Source: Candidatus Aminicenantota bacterium (lineage in GTDB: Bacteria; Acidobacteriota; Aminicenantia; Aminicenantales; Aminicenantaceae). From it: a DNA stretch of 62,456 nt. This document shows, in pieces, positions 55,353-62,456 of this stretch. The DNA lies in assembly GCA_011772495.1 (NCBI GenBank), contig WVZL01000019.1, positions 330-62,785 on the forward strand. Direction: 5' to 3'. The translations under genes and the position numbers were made by a program. The notes below the pieces were generated by a model. It had not been told where the DNA came from and ran no database searches. It saw only the letters and a program-made list of their open reading frames with translations. How positions within the stretch are numbered: the stretch's first letter is position 1; each line of letters opens with the position of its first letter.

Positions 55353-55982
55353 CTAACTTATACCCTCTTTCATAATTTGAATACTTTCATCGATAAAACG
55401 GTTCTTTTCCGTGGGGGACATTTCGGAACCGGCGGATTGGGCCAGTGAACCAAAAAGCTTTTTAATAAAATTAATTCTGTCCCCCTTTTTAATAAGGGGA
55501 ACCATATTTATCGAACAGTGGGAAAACATGGTCTGCATCATTCCAAGCATATTCTCCTTAATATCAGGCTTCTCTTTCAGCTTTGGAATCATGGATTTCT
55601 CCAACATCGCCGGCATCATATCCTTCATCATCGGCATCATGGGACTCATGAATTCCTGCATCGCCGGCATCATTTTCTCTTCCATCAGAGGCTGCATCAG
55701 AGGCCGCATCATTTTCATCATTTCAGGCATTTTTTCCTTCATTTTCTTGAGAGCCTCTTTAAGAATCCCCTTCAGCTCTTCATCTTTAAGTGCCTTTGAA
55801 AGAAAGACGTAGACAGAAAACAGCGTGGTATGCTGTCCCACTTCCTTCAACATATCAGGCATTACCCTGTTGATATCAATGCCTTTCATCATTTCAGGCA
55901 TCATCTTAAGCATGAGTTCCTCCCGTTCGTCAGGCGAAAGGGCTTTAATCATGCTATTCATCATGGCGTCCATCATTCCCAT
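55353..55982 (-). CDS. methionine-rich protein
   Basis: A 209-residue protein with about 39 methionines by count. After a start like its neighbour (MGMMDAMMNSM, KMMPEMMKGIDIN), the stretch at about 95-150 is a run of MPEMM, MKMM, MMPAM and MSPMM motifs. The C-terminal quarter is less rich. No signal peptide or membrane span is seen, so it is cytoplasmic unless exported otherwise. Repeated Met pairs suggest Cu(I) binding or a sacrificial oxidant target. AGGAGGGG precedes the start. It is 26 bases upstream of the DUF302 gene. Confidence 0.7.
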   Translation of the reverse strand: MGMMDAMMNSMIKALSPDEREELMLKMMPEMMKGIDINRVMPDMLKEVGQHTTLFSVYVFLSKALKDEELKGILKEALKKMKEKMPEMMKMMRPLMQPLMEEKMMPAMQEFMSPMMPMMKDMMPAMLEKSMIPKLKEKPDIKENMLGMMQTMFSHCSINMVPLIKKGDRINFIKKLFGSLAQSAGSEMSPTEKNRFIDESIQIMKEGIS

Positions 55983-56204
55983 GATCCCCTCCTTATATCA
56001 TTTAAAGGCCTAACATAATAGGATCCTAACTAGATCTCTTGTAATATCTATTATTTCTGTCATTTTTATAGGATTAATATATTTACTACATTCAATATTT
56101 TAAGTCAATAAATAGAAAAAAACGCTAAAATTTATGAATATTATTATGTGGATCTATTAATTATGTCCGAAAATGTAATATTATGCGGCTTTTAACCGAA
56201 TGAT

Positions 56205-56912
56205 CTAATTTTCTAGCCGGTTTTTAAAAAACAATTTCCCCAGATAAAAAGCTTCCTGTATTGGCAGCAGACTCCCTTTTCTTCTGGGTCTTCCTTCTTG
56301 CCACTCTCCGAAATGCTTTTCAGATGAGAAAAAATTGATATTCCCACAGATCGAGGTTGCGGCACAACTTGAATACTCCATATCACACCACACGACAATA
56401 CTGCTTGGGTCTAAGAAGACTATTTTGTTATCTTTCACCTCAATCTCTATCCTCTCCTCGCAGTGGTAACATCTGGAATCTATAGTAACATCACAGTCAA
56501 ACATGAAACCTATTCCCAGGGCATCGATGGCACACATAGCATAGACCCTTTTGTATCCCTTTCCTTTCAGGGAAACCTGATGAGATGTTTCTGAGCCAGA
56601 AAAAGGGTAAGCAGCTAGGATAGTCGCTTTATCATTATCCAAATGGATAGCATCCAATTGATCTAATTTGTTCAATATCGCATCAACTTTTCCTTTTTGA
56701 GATTGATCAAATTCTCTCTTTATTTCTCCTATGGAAGGTATTCGACCTAGGATAGGTGTTTGGCAAAGTATAAATCTTCTAACATTGTTTTCATCCTTAG
56801 AAAGCGTTTTTCCTATTTTGCCTTCTATATTTTCGATACTGCGGGCCTCTCGAAAAATTCTCTTTGCTCGCTCTGTAGGTTCAGGTTTTAAGCTAATAGC
56901 GCTGCGGGTCAT
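56205..56912 (-). CDS. merB: organomercurial lyase (MerB-like)
   Basis: A 235-residue MerB family protein. The active-site residues are present: Cys127 and Asp130 in YAMCAIDALG, and Cys189 in TSICGNINFF. MerB protonolyses carbon-mercury bonds. The residues TILAAYPFSGSETSHQVSL, with more Cys at 140, 148, 151, 176 and 183, extend the core beyond standard MerB. The N-terminal winged-helix-like part is present. It follows the ABM-like gene by 4 bases, third in an operon. No merA, merR or merT is nearby, so it may have another substrate (e.g. organometal or thiol chemistry). Confidence 0.8.
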   Translation of the reverse strand: MTRSAISLKPEPTERAKRIFREARSIENIEGKIGKTLSKDENNVRRFILCQTPILGRIPSIGEIKREFDQSQKGKVDAILNKLDQLDAIHLDNDKATILAAYPFSGSETSHQVSLKGKGYKRVYAMCAIDALGIGFMFDCDVTIDSRCYHCEERIEIEVKDNKIVFLDPSSIVVWCDMEYSSCAATSICGNINFFSSEKHFGEWQEGRPRRKGSLLPIQEAFYLGKLFFKNRLEN

Positions 56913-56916
56913 TGTT

Positions 56917-57183
56917 CTAAGAAAAATGCTCTTCCTTTGTCATCAACACTTCATACCAGTCCTTTGCCCCTGAAGGTGGCGGACAAATTTCTCTCCATTC
57001 GAGATATCTCTCTTCGTTTTCACATTCTAGAAATAGAATAAATTCTTTTTTGTCTTTTTTGAAATAGATATCCTTGAGAATTACTCCATCAACTTTCGAT
57101 GTCGTATCCCTCAAATGTAACAATAAGCTTTCCAGTTGACTTCGTCCAGCAATTTCGTATTCCACATGCTTCAGGATTAGCAT
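56917..57183 (-). CDS. small ABM-like protein
   Basis: An 88-residue protein of the dimeric ferredoxin-like (ABM) kind: ILKHVEYEIAGRSQLESLLL, then FILFLECENEERYLEW. Its last codons sit 4 bases before the MerB start, and it begins 50 bases after the AhpD-like gene ends. Family assignment is by shape only. GGGAGG precedes ATG 57183. Confidence 0.55.
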   Translation of the reverse strand: MLILKHVEYEIAGRSQLESLLLHLRDTTSKVDGVILKDIYFKKDKKEFILFLECENEERYLEWREICPPPSGAKDWYEVLMTKEEHFS

Positions 57184-57233
57184 TATATCCTCCCTTGTCG
57201 GTAATTTTTATTTTGATACGAAAATCGGGATTT

Positions 57234-57593
57234 CTATTCAGTGTTCTTATATTTACAGCACACTTCTTCTTTTACTTCTTTGCCCATCTGCAGTTCTTTG
57301 TAGGTCTGGAAAGCTTTCAGCGCCCATTGTTCTCCTGGGCATCCTCCTTCTACAATCGCTACATTTAAGAATTCTATCAATTCCTCCTGAGCTACTCCTG
57401 CTTGAAAGGCCATTTTTGTGTAGGCCTTAATACACGGCTCACATCTTGTAACAACTACAGCAACCAGAGCTGCGAGTATTTTGTATTTTGCTGGTACATG
57501 CGCATTTTTAAAAGCTTCTTCTCTCATCCTGATGAGCCCGCCAGTTACTTTTGGACTCAATGTCCTTAGCTCATTGTAAAGATTTACTGGCAT
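57234..57593 (-). CDS. AhpD-like carboxymuconolactone decarboxylase family protein
   Basis: A 119-residue AhpD/CMD protein. The CxxC motif is in TRCEPCIKAYTKMAF with a following region AGVAQEELIEFLNVAI. The length and FLNVAIVEGGCPG fit. A C-terminal tail ends EEVCCKYKNTE, with two further cysteines. CMD proteins of this kind reduce peroxides or act in thiol metabolism. ATG 57593 follows GGAGG with 5 bases, and is better than 57617. It is first of three with the ABM-like and MerB genes. Confidence 0.8.
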   Translation of the reverse strand: MPVNLYNELRTLSPKVTGGLIRMREEAFKNAHVPAKYKILAALVAVVVTRCEPCIKAYTKMAFQAGVAQEELIEFLNVAIVEGGCPGEQWALKAFQTYKELQMGKEVKEEVCCKYKNTE

Positions 57594-57867
57594 TTTTTCC
57601 TCCATATGAGTCAACAAATCAATGATACACTAGATTAATTTAAATTAAAAAAGGAAGACTTCAAAATTCTTCCCTCAAACTAAATTCGTATAGTTTTGAC
57701 AGTCTAAACTGAAATTATATGAGATATTCACTTCATAAATTAAGATAGACGACAGATGGAAAATCTGATGGCTTGGGCTATTTGTTCCAATTTTGTATTA
57801 CTTACTATTGAAATCTCTTTAAATTATATGATATATGATTTATATAAAACCTATAAGAGCTGTAGGA

Positions 57868-58899
57868 ATGGGAAAAATATCAAGACGCGTTTTCTTAAGG
57901 GATTCATTGATCCTTACCAGCTCCTCCTTCCTTCTCTCATCTCAATACTTACAAGCTTTGCCAAGAGCCTCTTTAGATGGAAAAAAGGCGAAAAAATATC
58001 CTTCCTACCTAGAACTTGAAGAAAATGGGGTTCTCTCACAGAGGGTAGAAAAGCTGTACTCATTTTATGAGAATTGCCATCTTTGTCCCCGTGATTGCCG
58101 CGTTGACAGGACCAAAGGTGAAACTGGTAAATGTAATGCGACCGCAAAAGTCAAAGTTTCCGATGCCTTTCCTCATTTCGGGGAAGAAAGTCCTTTGGTT
58201 GGAAAAAGGGGCTCGGGAACGATATTCTTTTCCAATTGTGGCTTGAGATGTGTTTTTTGTCAGAATTATAAGATCAACATCGAAGGAGAGGGAGTGGAAA
58301 TTTCCGATGATAGATTGGCAGATATAATGATAAAACTTCAAAAATTGGGCTGTCATAATATAAATTTAGTAACTCCCTCTCATTATGTGCCTAACATTGT
58401 CAATGCCCTTCAGAAAGCGATAAGAAATGGGCTGCGCATACCTCTGGTCTATAATACTGCACCATATGAGACTTTAGAGACTCTCCAACTTCTGGACGGC
58501 ATCGTTGATATTTATCTTCCAGATTGTAAATTCATGGATCCAGCGCATGCCGCTAAATATTCTGGGGAAACTTACAATTATCCTTATTATGTCAAAATCG
58601 CGCTTAAAGAAATGCATCGCCAAGTAGGAGTGTTACAGATCAATAGAAAGGGAATCGCTGTAAGAGGAATGATTATCAGACATTTAATATTGCCTAATAA
58701 CATTGCAGGGACAGATAAGTTTATAAAATTTGTTGCAGAAAATTTTCCAAAAAACACTTACCTAAATATCATGCGTCAGTATCGACCAGAGTATAAGGCG
58801 TTTGATTATCCAGAATTATCTAGGCGAATTAAAAGGAGTGAATGGGTAGAAGCGATACAATTGGCTCGAAAGTATGGTCTAGATAGGCTGGATAAATAA
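57868..58899 (+). CDS. radical SAM protein with Tat-type N-terminus
   Basis: A 343-residue protein of the PflA/AmmeMemoRadiSam-like group. It has an N-terminal stretch (SRRVFLRDSLILTSSSFLLS) like a Tat signal, a cysteine-rich lead (CHLCPRDCRVDR, GKCNA) and the radical SAM motif CGLRCVFCQN. The remaining barrel follows, with FVAENFPKNTYLNIMRQYRP near the end. Radical SAM enzymes are normally cytoplasmic, so export is a puzzle. ATG 57868 is weakly supported by GTAGGA; upstream ATGs at 57835 would hide the Arg pair. It diverges from the AhpD-like gene. Confidence 0.78.
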   Translation: MGKISRRVFLRDSLILTSSSFLLSSQYLQALPRASLDGKKAKKYPSYLELEENGVLSQRVEKLYSFYENCHLCPRDCRVDRTKGETGKCNATAKVKVSDAFPHFGEESPLVGKRGSGTIFFSNCGLRCVFCQNYKINIEGEGVEISDDRLADIMIKLQKLGCHNINLVTPSHYVPNIVNALQKAIRNGLRIPLVYNTAPYETLETLQLLDGIVDIYLPDCKFMDPAHAAKYSGETYNYPYYVKIALKEMHRQVGVLQINRKGIAVRGMIIRHLILPNNIAGTDKFIKFVAENFPKNTYLNIMRQYRPEYKAFDYPELSRRIKRSEWVEAIQLARKYGLDRLDK

Positions 58900-59006
58900 A
58901 AAGAATTTATTCATAGAATTACAGTATCAAACGCCATCAACAAAAGAAGAGAGTGTTCCAAGCATGAGTCACTTAAACTATTTATCTAATTAGCAAGGAG
59001 TCATTC

Positions 59007-59435
59007 ATGATTAAACTATCAACTAAGGGAAGATATGGGACTCGTTTAATGTTAAATCTAGCACTTCACTACAATAATGGCGGCAAGCCTGTAATTATTG
59101 AAAATGTCTCCAAGGATGAAGAGGTCTCCACACGTTATCTAGAGCAAATTGTCATTCCTCTAAGAATCAGCAACCTAGTAAAAAGCATTCGCGGAGCCGC
59201 AGGTGGCTACATTTTATCCCGGCACCCATCGAAGATCAAATTGATAGAAATCTTAGAGTCCTTAGAAGGGCCAATCTGTCTTGTTGATTGCGTCGATGAA
59301 AGTGATTACTGCCACCGTACTCCCACCTGTGCTGCTCATGAAATATGGAAAGAAGCCAGCTTTATGATGAGAGAGTTTTTTGGAAAAACAACTCTTCAAG
59401 ACCTCGTAAAAATCTCTAATAAGAAAAATCCTTGA
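59007..59435 (+). CDS. Rrf2/IscR-like regulator
   Basis: A 142-residue Rrf2 regulator: winged helix (about 1-65, LSTKGRYGTRLMLNLALHYN) and a cysteine trio-plus (CLVDCVDESDYCHRTPTC) around 90-107. IscR-type cysteines hold a 2Fe-2S cluster; here four Cys are available. It would repress or activate cluster-assembly or stress genes according to iron-sulfur status. AAGGAGT precedes ATG 59007 by 7 bases. It is 107 bases behind the radical SAM gene and could share its transcript. Confidence 0.85.
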   Translation: MIKLSTKGRYGTRLMLNLALHYNNGGKPVIIENVSKDEEVSTRYLEQIVIPLRISNLVKSIRGAAGGYILSRHPSKIKLIEILESLEGPICLVDCVDESDYCHRTPTCAAHEIWKEASFMMREFFGKTTLQDLVKISNKKNP

Positions 59436-59518
59436 TAAAGAGCCGTTACGAATTATTAGAATTTTGATGAAACGAAATATAGAAATATATTTTTAATATT
59501 TATTAATAATTAGAGTTT

Positions 59519-59842
59519 TTACTTTTTGACTTCCTCCTTCTTAGTTTCCCACTTACAACACATTTTCTGGATACACATCTTCTTCATCTTGGCAGACATT
59601 TCCTGGATTTTTTTCACCATATCTGTATTCTTTGAAGTCATTTTCACGACAACTCCATCTTTCGCATTCTCAACATTCACTTCAATATCTTCACATCCCA
59701 TGACCCCGATCATCATACAGCGAGTGGGACAGCAGCAAGGATCTTTTACTTTTTCTACATTATTGGCCGTCGGAGTAAAAGAAAAACCGGTAAGTGCCAA
59801 GAGCCCGATGAAGACCAGAGCTAAGATCTTTTTTTTCATCAC
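59519..59842 (-). CDS. exported Cys/Met-rich protein
   Basis: A 107-residue exported protein: signal peptide (KKKILALVFIGLLALTGFSF, then TPTA), a cysteine cluster (DPCCCPTRCMMIGVMGCEDI), a small beta part, and a second set in KKMCIQKMCCKWE. Eight cysteines plus many Met point to metal or thiol binding. It overlaps the anti-sigma gene end; GTG 59842 (7 bases after AAGGAGG) or ATG 59839 may start it. It is likely the effector of the sigma/anti-sigma operon upstream. No family is known to me. Confidence 0.75.
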   Translation of the reverse strand: MMKKKILALVFIGLLALTGFSFTPTANNVEKVKDPCCCPTRCMMIGVMGCEDIEVNVENAKDGVVVKMTSKNTDMVKKIQEMSAKMKKMCIQKMCCKWETKKEEVKK

Positions 59843-60456
59843 TCATTTACCTCCTTCTCAATTTTTGATTTCTTCCTCGAAGAGGAGACAACATTGAAAT
59901 CCTTACAAAGATAGGGTCCTGCGTTTCTAATCGCCCTTTCCACCTCTCCTAAATTAACATGCTTCCCTTCCTTGAGAGTAATACAGACAGTGCTCGAATT
60001 CGGGGCGATGGAAACTTCTTTGATACCTGTTATTTTTCTTAAGTTGGCTTTTATAGGATCGCAGAAGTTAGGTTTTATCCCCTCGACATTTATCAGGACT
60101 TTGGTTGCAGCTGAGGACTTGCTGATAATTGCAGGAACGATGAATAATCCTATCAACAAAAGGAGAACCGCTATTTTGGGAAGGGGCTTCTTGATGGCAA
60201 ATCTAAAGATTTCGATCAAGGATACAGGCTTTTTCTCTTGCTCTTCAATCTTCTGCTTGACAATATTCCTAAAATAAGGAGAGGGTTCGATCTCTTCATG
60301 CAGGCAAAAAGCTTCGAAGACCCTTGATAGGTCATTCAACTCTTTGCTACAGACAGCACACGAATTTAGGTGTTTCTCGATTTTGTCTCTCTCTTGCTGG
60401 CCTAATTCATTATCTAAATAGGCAATCAATTTTCTTCTTGCTTTGAGGCATTTCAT
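59839..60456 (-). CDS. anti-sigma factor with zinc finger and HMA-like domain
   Basis: A 205-residue membrane protein. The N-terminal zinc-binding anti-sigma domain has HLNSCAVC (HxxxCxxC, ZAS/zf-HC2 type), then a membrane helix at about 92-112. Outside is a domain like heavy-metal-associated (HMA) proteins (VLINVEGIKPNFCDPIKANL to GEVERAIRNAG), but keeping only one of the two metal-site Cys (NFC). It would hold the upstream sigma factor until the HMA-like part senses metal or redox change. The sigma gene ends 46 bases before it. Confidence 0.8.
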   Translation of the reverse strand: MKCLKARRKLIAYLDNELGQQERDKIEKHLNSCAVCSKELNDLSRVFEAFCLHEEIEPSPYFRNIVKQKIEEQEKKPVSLIEIFRFAIKKPLPKIAVLLLLIGLFIVPAIISKSSAATKVLINVEGIKPNFCDPIKANLRKITGIKEVSIAPNSSTVCITLKEGKHVNLGEVERAIRNAGPYLCKDFNVVSSSRKKSKIEKEVNE

Positions 60457-60497
60457 TTTTTCTTCCCTCCATATGAACGAAATCTTTTAGAAAAACC

Positions 60498-61227
60498 CGC
60501 AGTTAAATTTTACCTTCCTTAAGATAAGGCATGAGTTTCTCTTTTAAGCCTAGCTTGGCGTGGTATAACAATGATTCTACTGACTTTGTTGAACATCTAA
60601 GTATTTTTGATATTTCTCTGTATGACAGTCCGTTGTATTCCCTCAGAATCACAGCTATTCTTTGTCTCTTGGGCAAGGAGTTAATTGCTTCCCTGACAAA
60701 GCAATCTGATTCGTCTTTTTCCAGTATTATATCTTGTGAGCTTTGTTTGGGATCAGGGATTTCATTTTCAAAAAATGAAGCTGAGATGTTTTTCTTTTTC
60801 CGTAAGTCATCGAAACAGGTATTCGTGACAATCTTGTATAACCAGGTGGAAAACTTAGCCTTTGGTCGATACCTCTTGGCTGAATTATAGACCTTGATGA
60901 AGACTTCTTGAGCTATCTCTTCAGCTCTGATTCTATTCCCTACGAACCGATAGATAGTGTTGATCACTGGTTTCTCATGTTTCTTCATGATCTGCTCAAA
61001 AGCAGGAATATCTCCATTCTTGACTTTTAACATTAAGGTTATATCTTCATCGTAGTTTCGCATGGACTTATAGAGAAAATATCATTTGTTATTTATGATT
61101 ACCTAAAACGTTTTAATTCAATTGGCTGCCGAAATCAGGTTTCAGTAGAATAATATAATTCTTTAACTCATTTTTTTACATTTTATTTATATAAACGCAA
61201 TATACAGGAAAAAACCGCAGTTAAATT
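60498..61227. repeat. pair of 14-bp direct repeats around the sigma gene
   Basis: CCGCAGTTAAATTT occurs at 60498-60511 (overlapping the sigma-gene stop) and again at 61214-61227 upstream, both in the same orientation and with similar A/T flanks. The two copies frame the sigma gene (about 716 bases apart). They might be recombination scars or shared regulatory sequence. Confidence 0.4.
60503..61063 (-). CDS. ECF sigma factor (RpoE-like)
   Basis: A 186-residue ECF sigma factor: region 2 about 15-85 (RAEEIAQEVFIKVYNSAKRY, FSTWLYKIVTNTCFDDLR), region 4 about 125-180 (LPKRQRIAVILREYNGLSYR, SKILRCSTKSVESLLYHA). It is followed by the HMA-containing anti-sigma and the Cys/Met-rich exported gene, all on the minus strand. 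Start ATG 61063 has no strong ribosome site. It likely controls its own operon and metal/thiol stress genes. Confidence 0.88.
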   Translation of the reverse strand: MRNYDEDITLMLKVKNGDIPAFEQIMKKHEKPVINTIYRFVGNRIRAEEIAQEVFIKVYNSAKRYRPKAKFSTWLYKIVTNTCFDDLRKKKNISASFFENEIPDPKQSSQDIILEKDESDCFVREAINSLPKRQRIAVILREYNGLSYREISKILRCSTKSVESLLYHAKLGLKEKLMPYLKEGKI

Positions 61228-61439
61228 TCTCTTTATACTGGATTATAAAAGTATAACTCGAAACCAATAACAACAAAAATGCATAAAAGGTTGCTGATGA
61301 AATGCCCTTCTGGCAAATATCCAGACAACTCATCATTGTCAGGATAATGGCGACCCAAGCTGAAATTAAAGCAATTCCCCAGATTAGATAGCTATTTGTT
61401 TAAAAACGGCGGAAAATAATTAATTTAGCGACATTTTGT
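61064..61439. other. gene-free interval
   Basis: About 376 AT-rich bases upstream of the sigma gene, with a copy of the 14-bp repeat at 61214. GAAACC occurs on the minus strand near 61130 and could be part of an ECF-type -35, but I find no convincing -10. No gene seen. Confidence 0.4.
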
Positions 61440-61620
61440 TCAATGGCTCTTCAACCCAGCCAGCCTTTTCTTTGTGTCCCCAACCTCACCAAAACCAGGG
61501 TCAGCGTCTTTTCAGATAAGGAAGAATTTCTCTTAATGCTTTATGGCTTTGGCTTTTTATTTCTTTAGCAAGCCCTTCTTCATACTTTATTCTTGATTCC
61601 AGCTACACTAGATTCTATTT
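61440..61620 (-). pseudogene. remnant of a TPR/TolB protein C-terminus, copy 2
   Basis: Read on the minus strand, AKAIKH(stop)EKFFLI(stop)KDADPG and then GDTKKRLAGLKSH mirrors the tail at 23601-23729 (KAIENHEKLLDLW...DADPGIPE...RKRLAG). It has two in-frame stops and a frame break, so it is a dead copy. The family tail is found on many TPR-kinase and TolB-TPR proteins of Acidobacteriota-like genomes. Confidence 0.55.
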
Positions 61621-61631
61621 TTCTATGTAAA

Positions 61632-62456
61632 TCAAACAAGAAATTCCTCCGGTACTGCTTTGATTCGGGCGATGTCTAGAATTTTTTTCCGTACATCGAA
61701 ACCTATAGAACAGATGACCTGGCAGGCACGGCAACTTTTGCACGGTATGTCAGCCATATTTACTGTTTCCAAAGTCTTTCTGGCCTCGAAAGGATTTCTG
61801 TATCCATAGGCGTACATATAACTTCGCATAAAGGTAGGAATATCAAAATTGTCTGGACATTGCGCAAGACACTTTTCGCACTGCTGACAATAAAGTCCTG
61901 TTAGTGCTAGTTTATCTCCAAGCTTGAGGCCGGCCTTTTCTTCGGGCGTTAAGGTCAACTCCTCCATAACGGAAAGGTCCTTTTCCAGTTGATCAAAGGT
62001 AGTAATACCGGGAACAGCGGTATGGACATTCTTATCTCCAAGTACCCATTTAAGTGTTGCCTTCGCATTTATCGGATGTTTTCTTTCCCTGTCCCAATAG
62101 ACTCCTGCCATGGTCTTCATGGCCACAACTCCAATTCCGGACTCAGCGGCAAAGACGATCGCTTTTTTTACTTCTACACGATGCGGCTGTCTGAAATTGT
62201 AAGCGGTCATAACCACATCATATACCTTGCTCTCAACAGCAGCCCGAATGACTTCGGGTTCGTTTCGATGAGTGGTGAGGCCAACAAATCGTGTCTTACC
62301 CTCTTTTTTTTGTTTTTCCAGCGCGTTCAATAGTGTCTCAAAAAGCGCTGCTTCTCTTCTGGATATACCGGCTAGAAAAAAAATATCCACATGGTCTAAT
62401 CCAAGCTGTTTTAGGTTTGTTTCAAACTCTTCTATAAAAGGGCCTGCTTTTATCTC
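61632..62456 (-). CDS. aldo/keto reductase with C-terminal ferredoxin domain (partial)
   Basis: At least 274 residues; the 5' end runs off the window (the frame stays open to 62456). The visible part is the second half of an aldo/keto reductase TIM barrel (VGLTTHRNEPEVIRAAVES, GIGVVAMKTMAG, AVPGITTFDQLEKDLSVM). It is followed by an iron-sulfur end with CQQCEKCLAQCP and CKSCRACQVIC. This fused architecture is common in anaerobes and may pass electrons to or from a ferredoxin. No substrate can be given. Confidence 0.82.
   Translation of the reverse strand, partial: EIKAGPFIEEFETNLKQLGLDHVDIFFLAGISRREAALFETLLNALEKQKKEGKTRFVGLTTHRNEPEVIRAAVESKVYDVVMTAYNFRQPHRVEVKKAIVFAAESGIGVVAMKTMAGVYWDRERKHPINAKATLKWVLGDKNVHTAVPGITTFDQLEKDLSVMEELTLTPEEKAGLKLGDKLALTGLYCQQCEKCLAQCPDNFDIPTFMRSYMYAYGYRNPFEARKTLETVNMADIPCKSCRACQVICSIGFDVRKKILDIARIKAVPEEFLV

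Noticed and set aside
55018-56018. Plus-strand His- and Ile/Met-rich frames opposite the Met-rich genes
   Set aside because: They arise from the complement of repeated Met codons (CAT) and have no ribosome sites.
57170-57195. GG-N10-GC match near 57180 as a sigma54 site
   Set aside because: It overlaps the ribosome site and start codon of the ABM-like gene, so the match is by chance.

Overview
The window is about 62 kb of moderately AT-rich bacterial DNA from a Gram-negative cell: it encodes outer-membrane barrels, signal peptides, Tat signals, type IV pilin-like proteins and secretin fragments. It opens on the minus strand with the 5' third of a 16S rRNA gene. The gene content suggests a peptide-fermenting anaerobe of the Candidatus Aminicenantes (OP8)/Acidobacteriota type. 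The clues are HTH-TM-TolB-TPR proteins, MacB/FtsX-type permeases without an ATPase, exported S9 peptidases and a sortilin-like beta-propeller protein, together with 2-hydroxyacyl-CoA dehydratase-like proteins and iron-sulfur proteins. The phylum is an inference; a 16S search would settle it.

Layout. 1-700: 16S 5' end, its leader with hairpins, a near-consensus sigma70 promoter, then a REP-like palindrome. 0.8-4.05 kb: four pilin-like genes behind a sigma54-type promoter. 4.04-4.2 kb: an indel-free degenerate 9-bp tandem repeat. 4.2-9.3 kb (minus): exported amidohydrolase, a giant DegV-DhaL-PAS fusion, two small exported or membrane proteins. 10.1-12.2 kb: HTH-TM-TolB-TPR protein with a small partner. 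12.4-17.1 kb (plus): MocR regulator, branched-chain aminotransferase, winged-helix ferredoxin, SigZ-like sigma factor and several tiny membrane proteins. 17.2-30.1 kb: exported propeller protein, FtsX-type permease, two S9 peptidases, M55 aminopeptidase. 30.4-33.3 kb: exported GyrI-like protein and a PAS-GAF-PAS-GGDEF cyclase. 33.5-38.6 kb: two 2-hydroxyacyl-CoA dehydratase-like proteins, a radical SAM protein, THEP1-type NTPase, Nudix and CPBP protease. 38.7-45.6 kb: two exported serine hydrolases and three beta-barrels, one pair tandemly duplicated. 45.8-53.4 kb: SH3-STN protein, nucleosidase-like protein, DUF2769 protein, exported winged-helix-like protein and an IorAB-type molybdenum hydroxylase with a membrane partner.

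53.8-61.1 kb looks like a metal/thiol stress region: DinB-like protein, two methionine-rich proteins (one with a DUF302 end), an operon of AhpD-like protein, ABM-like protein and MerB with all catalytic residues, a Tat-signal radical SAM protein, an IscR-like regulator, and an ECF sigma, anti-sigma and Cys/Met-rich exported protein operon whose anti-sigma factor ends in an HMA-like domain. The window closes with the remnant of a TPR protein and an aldo/keto reductase-ferredoxin gene cut by the edge.

Working together, the exported peptidases, amidohydrolase, serine hydrolases and M55 enzyme would feed peptides and amino acids to the aminotransferases and iron-sulfur enzymes. Pilin-like proteins and one barrel may share sigma54 control. 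Dispersed REP-like palindromes and two remnants of the same TPR family show past turnover. No phage, IS transposase, CRISPR array or tRNA was seen.
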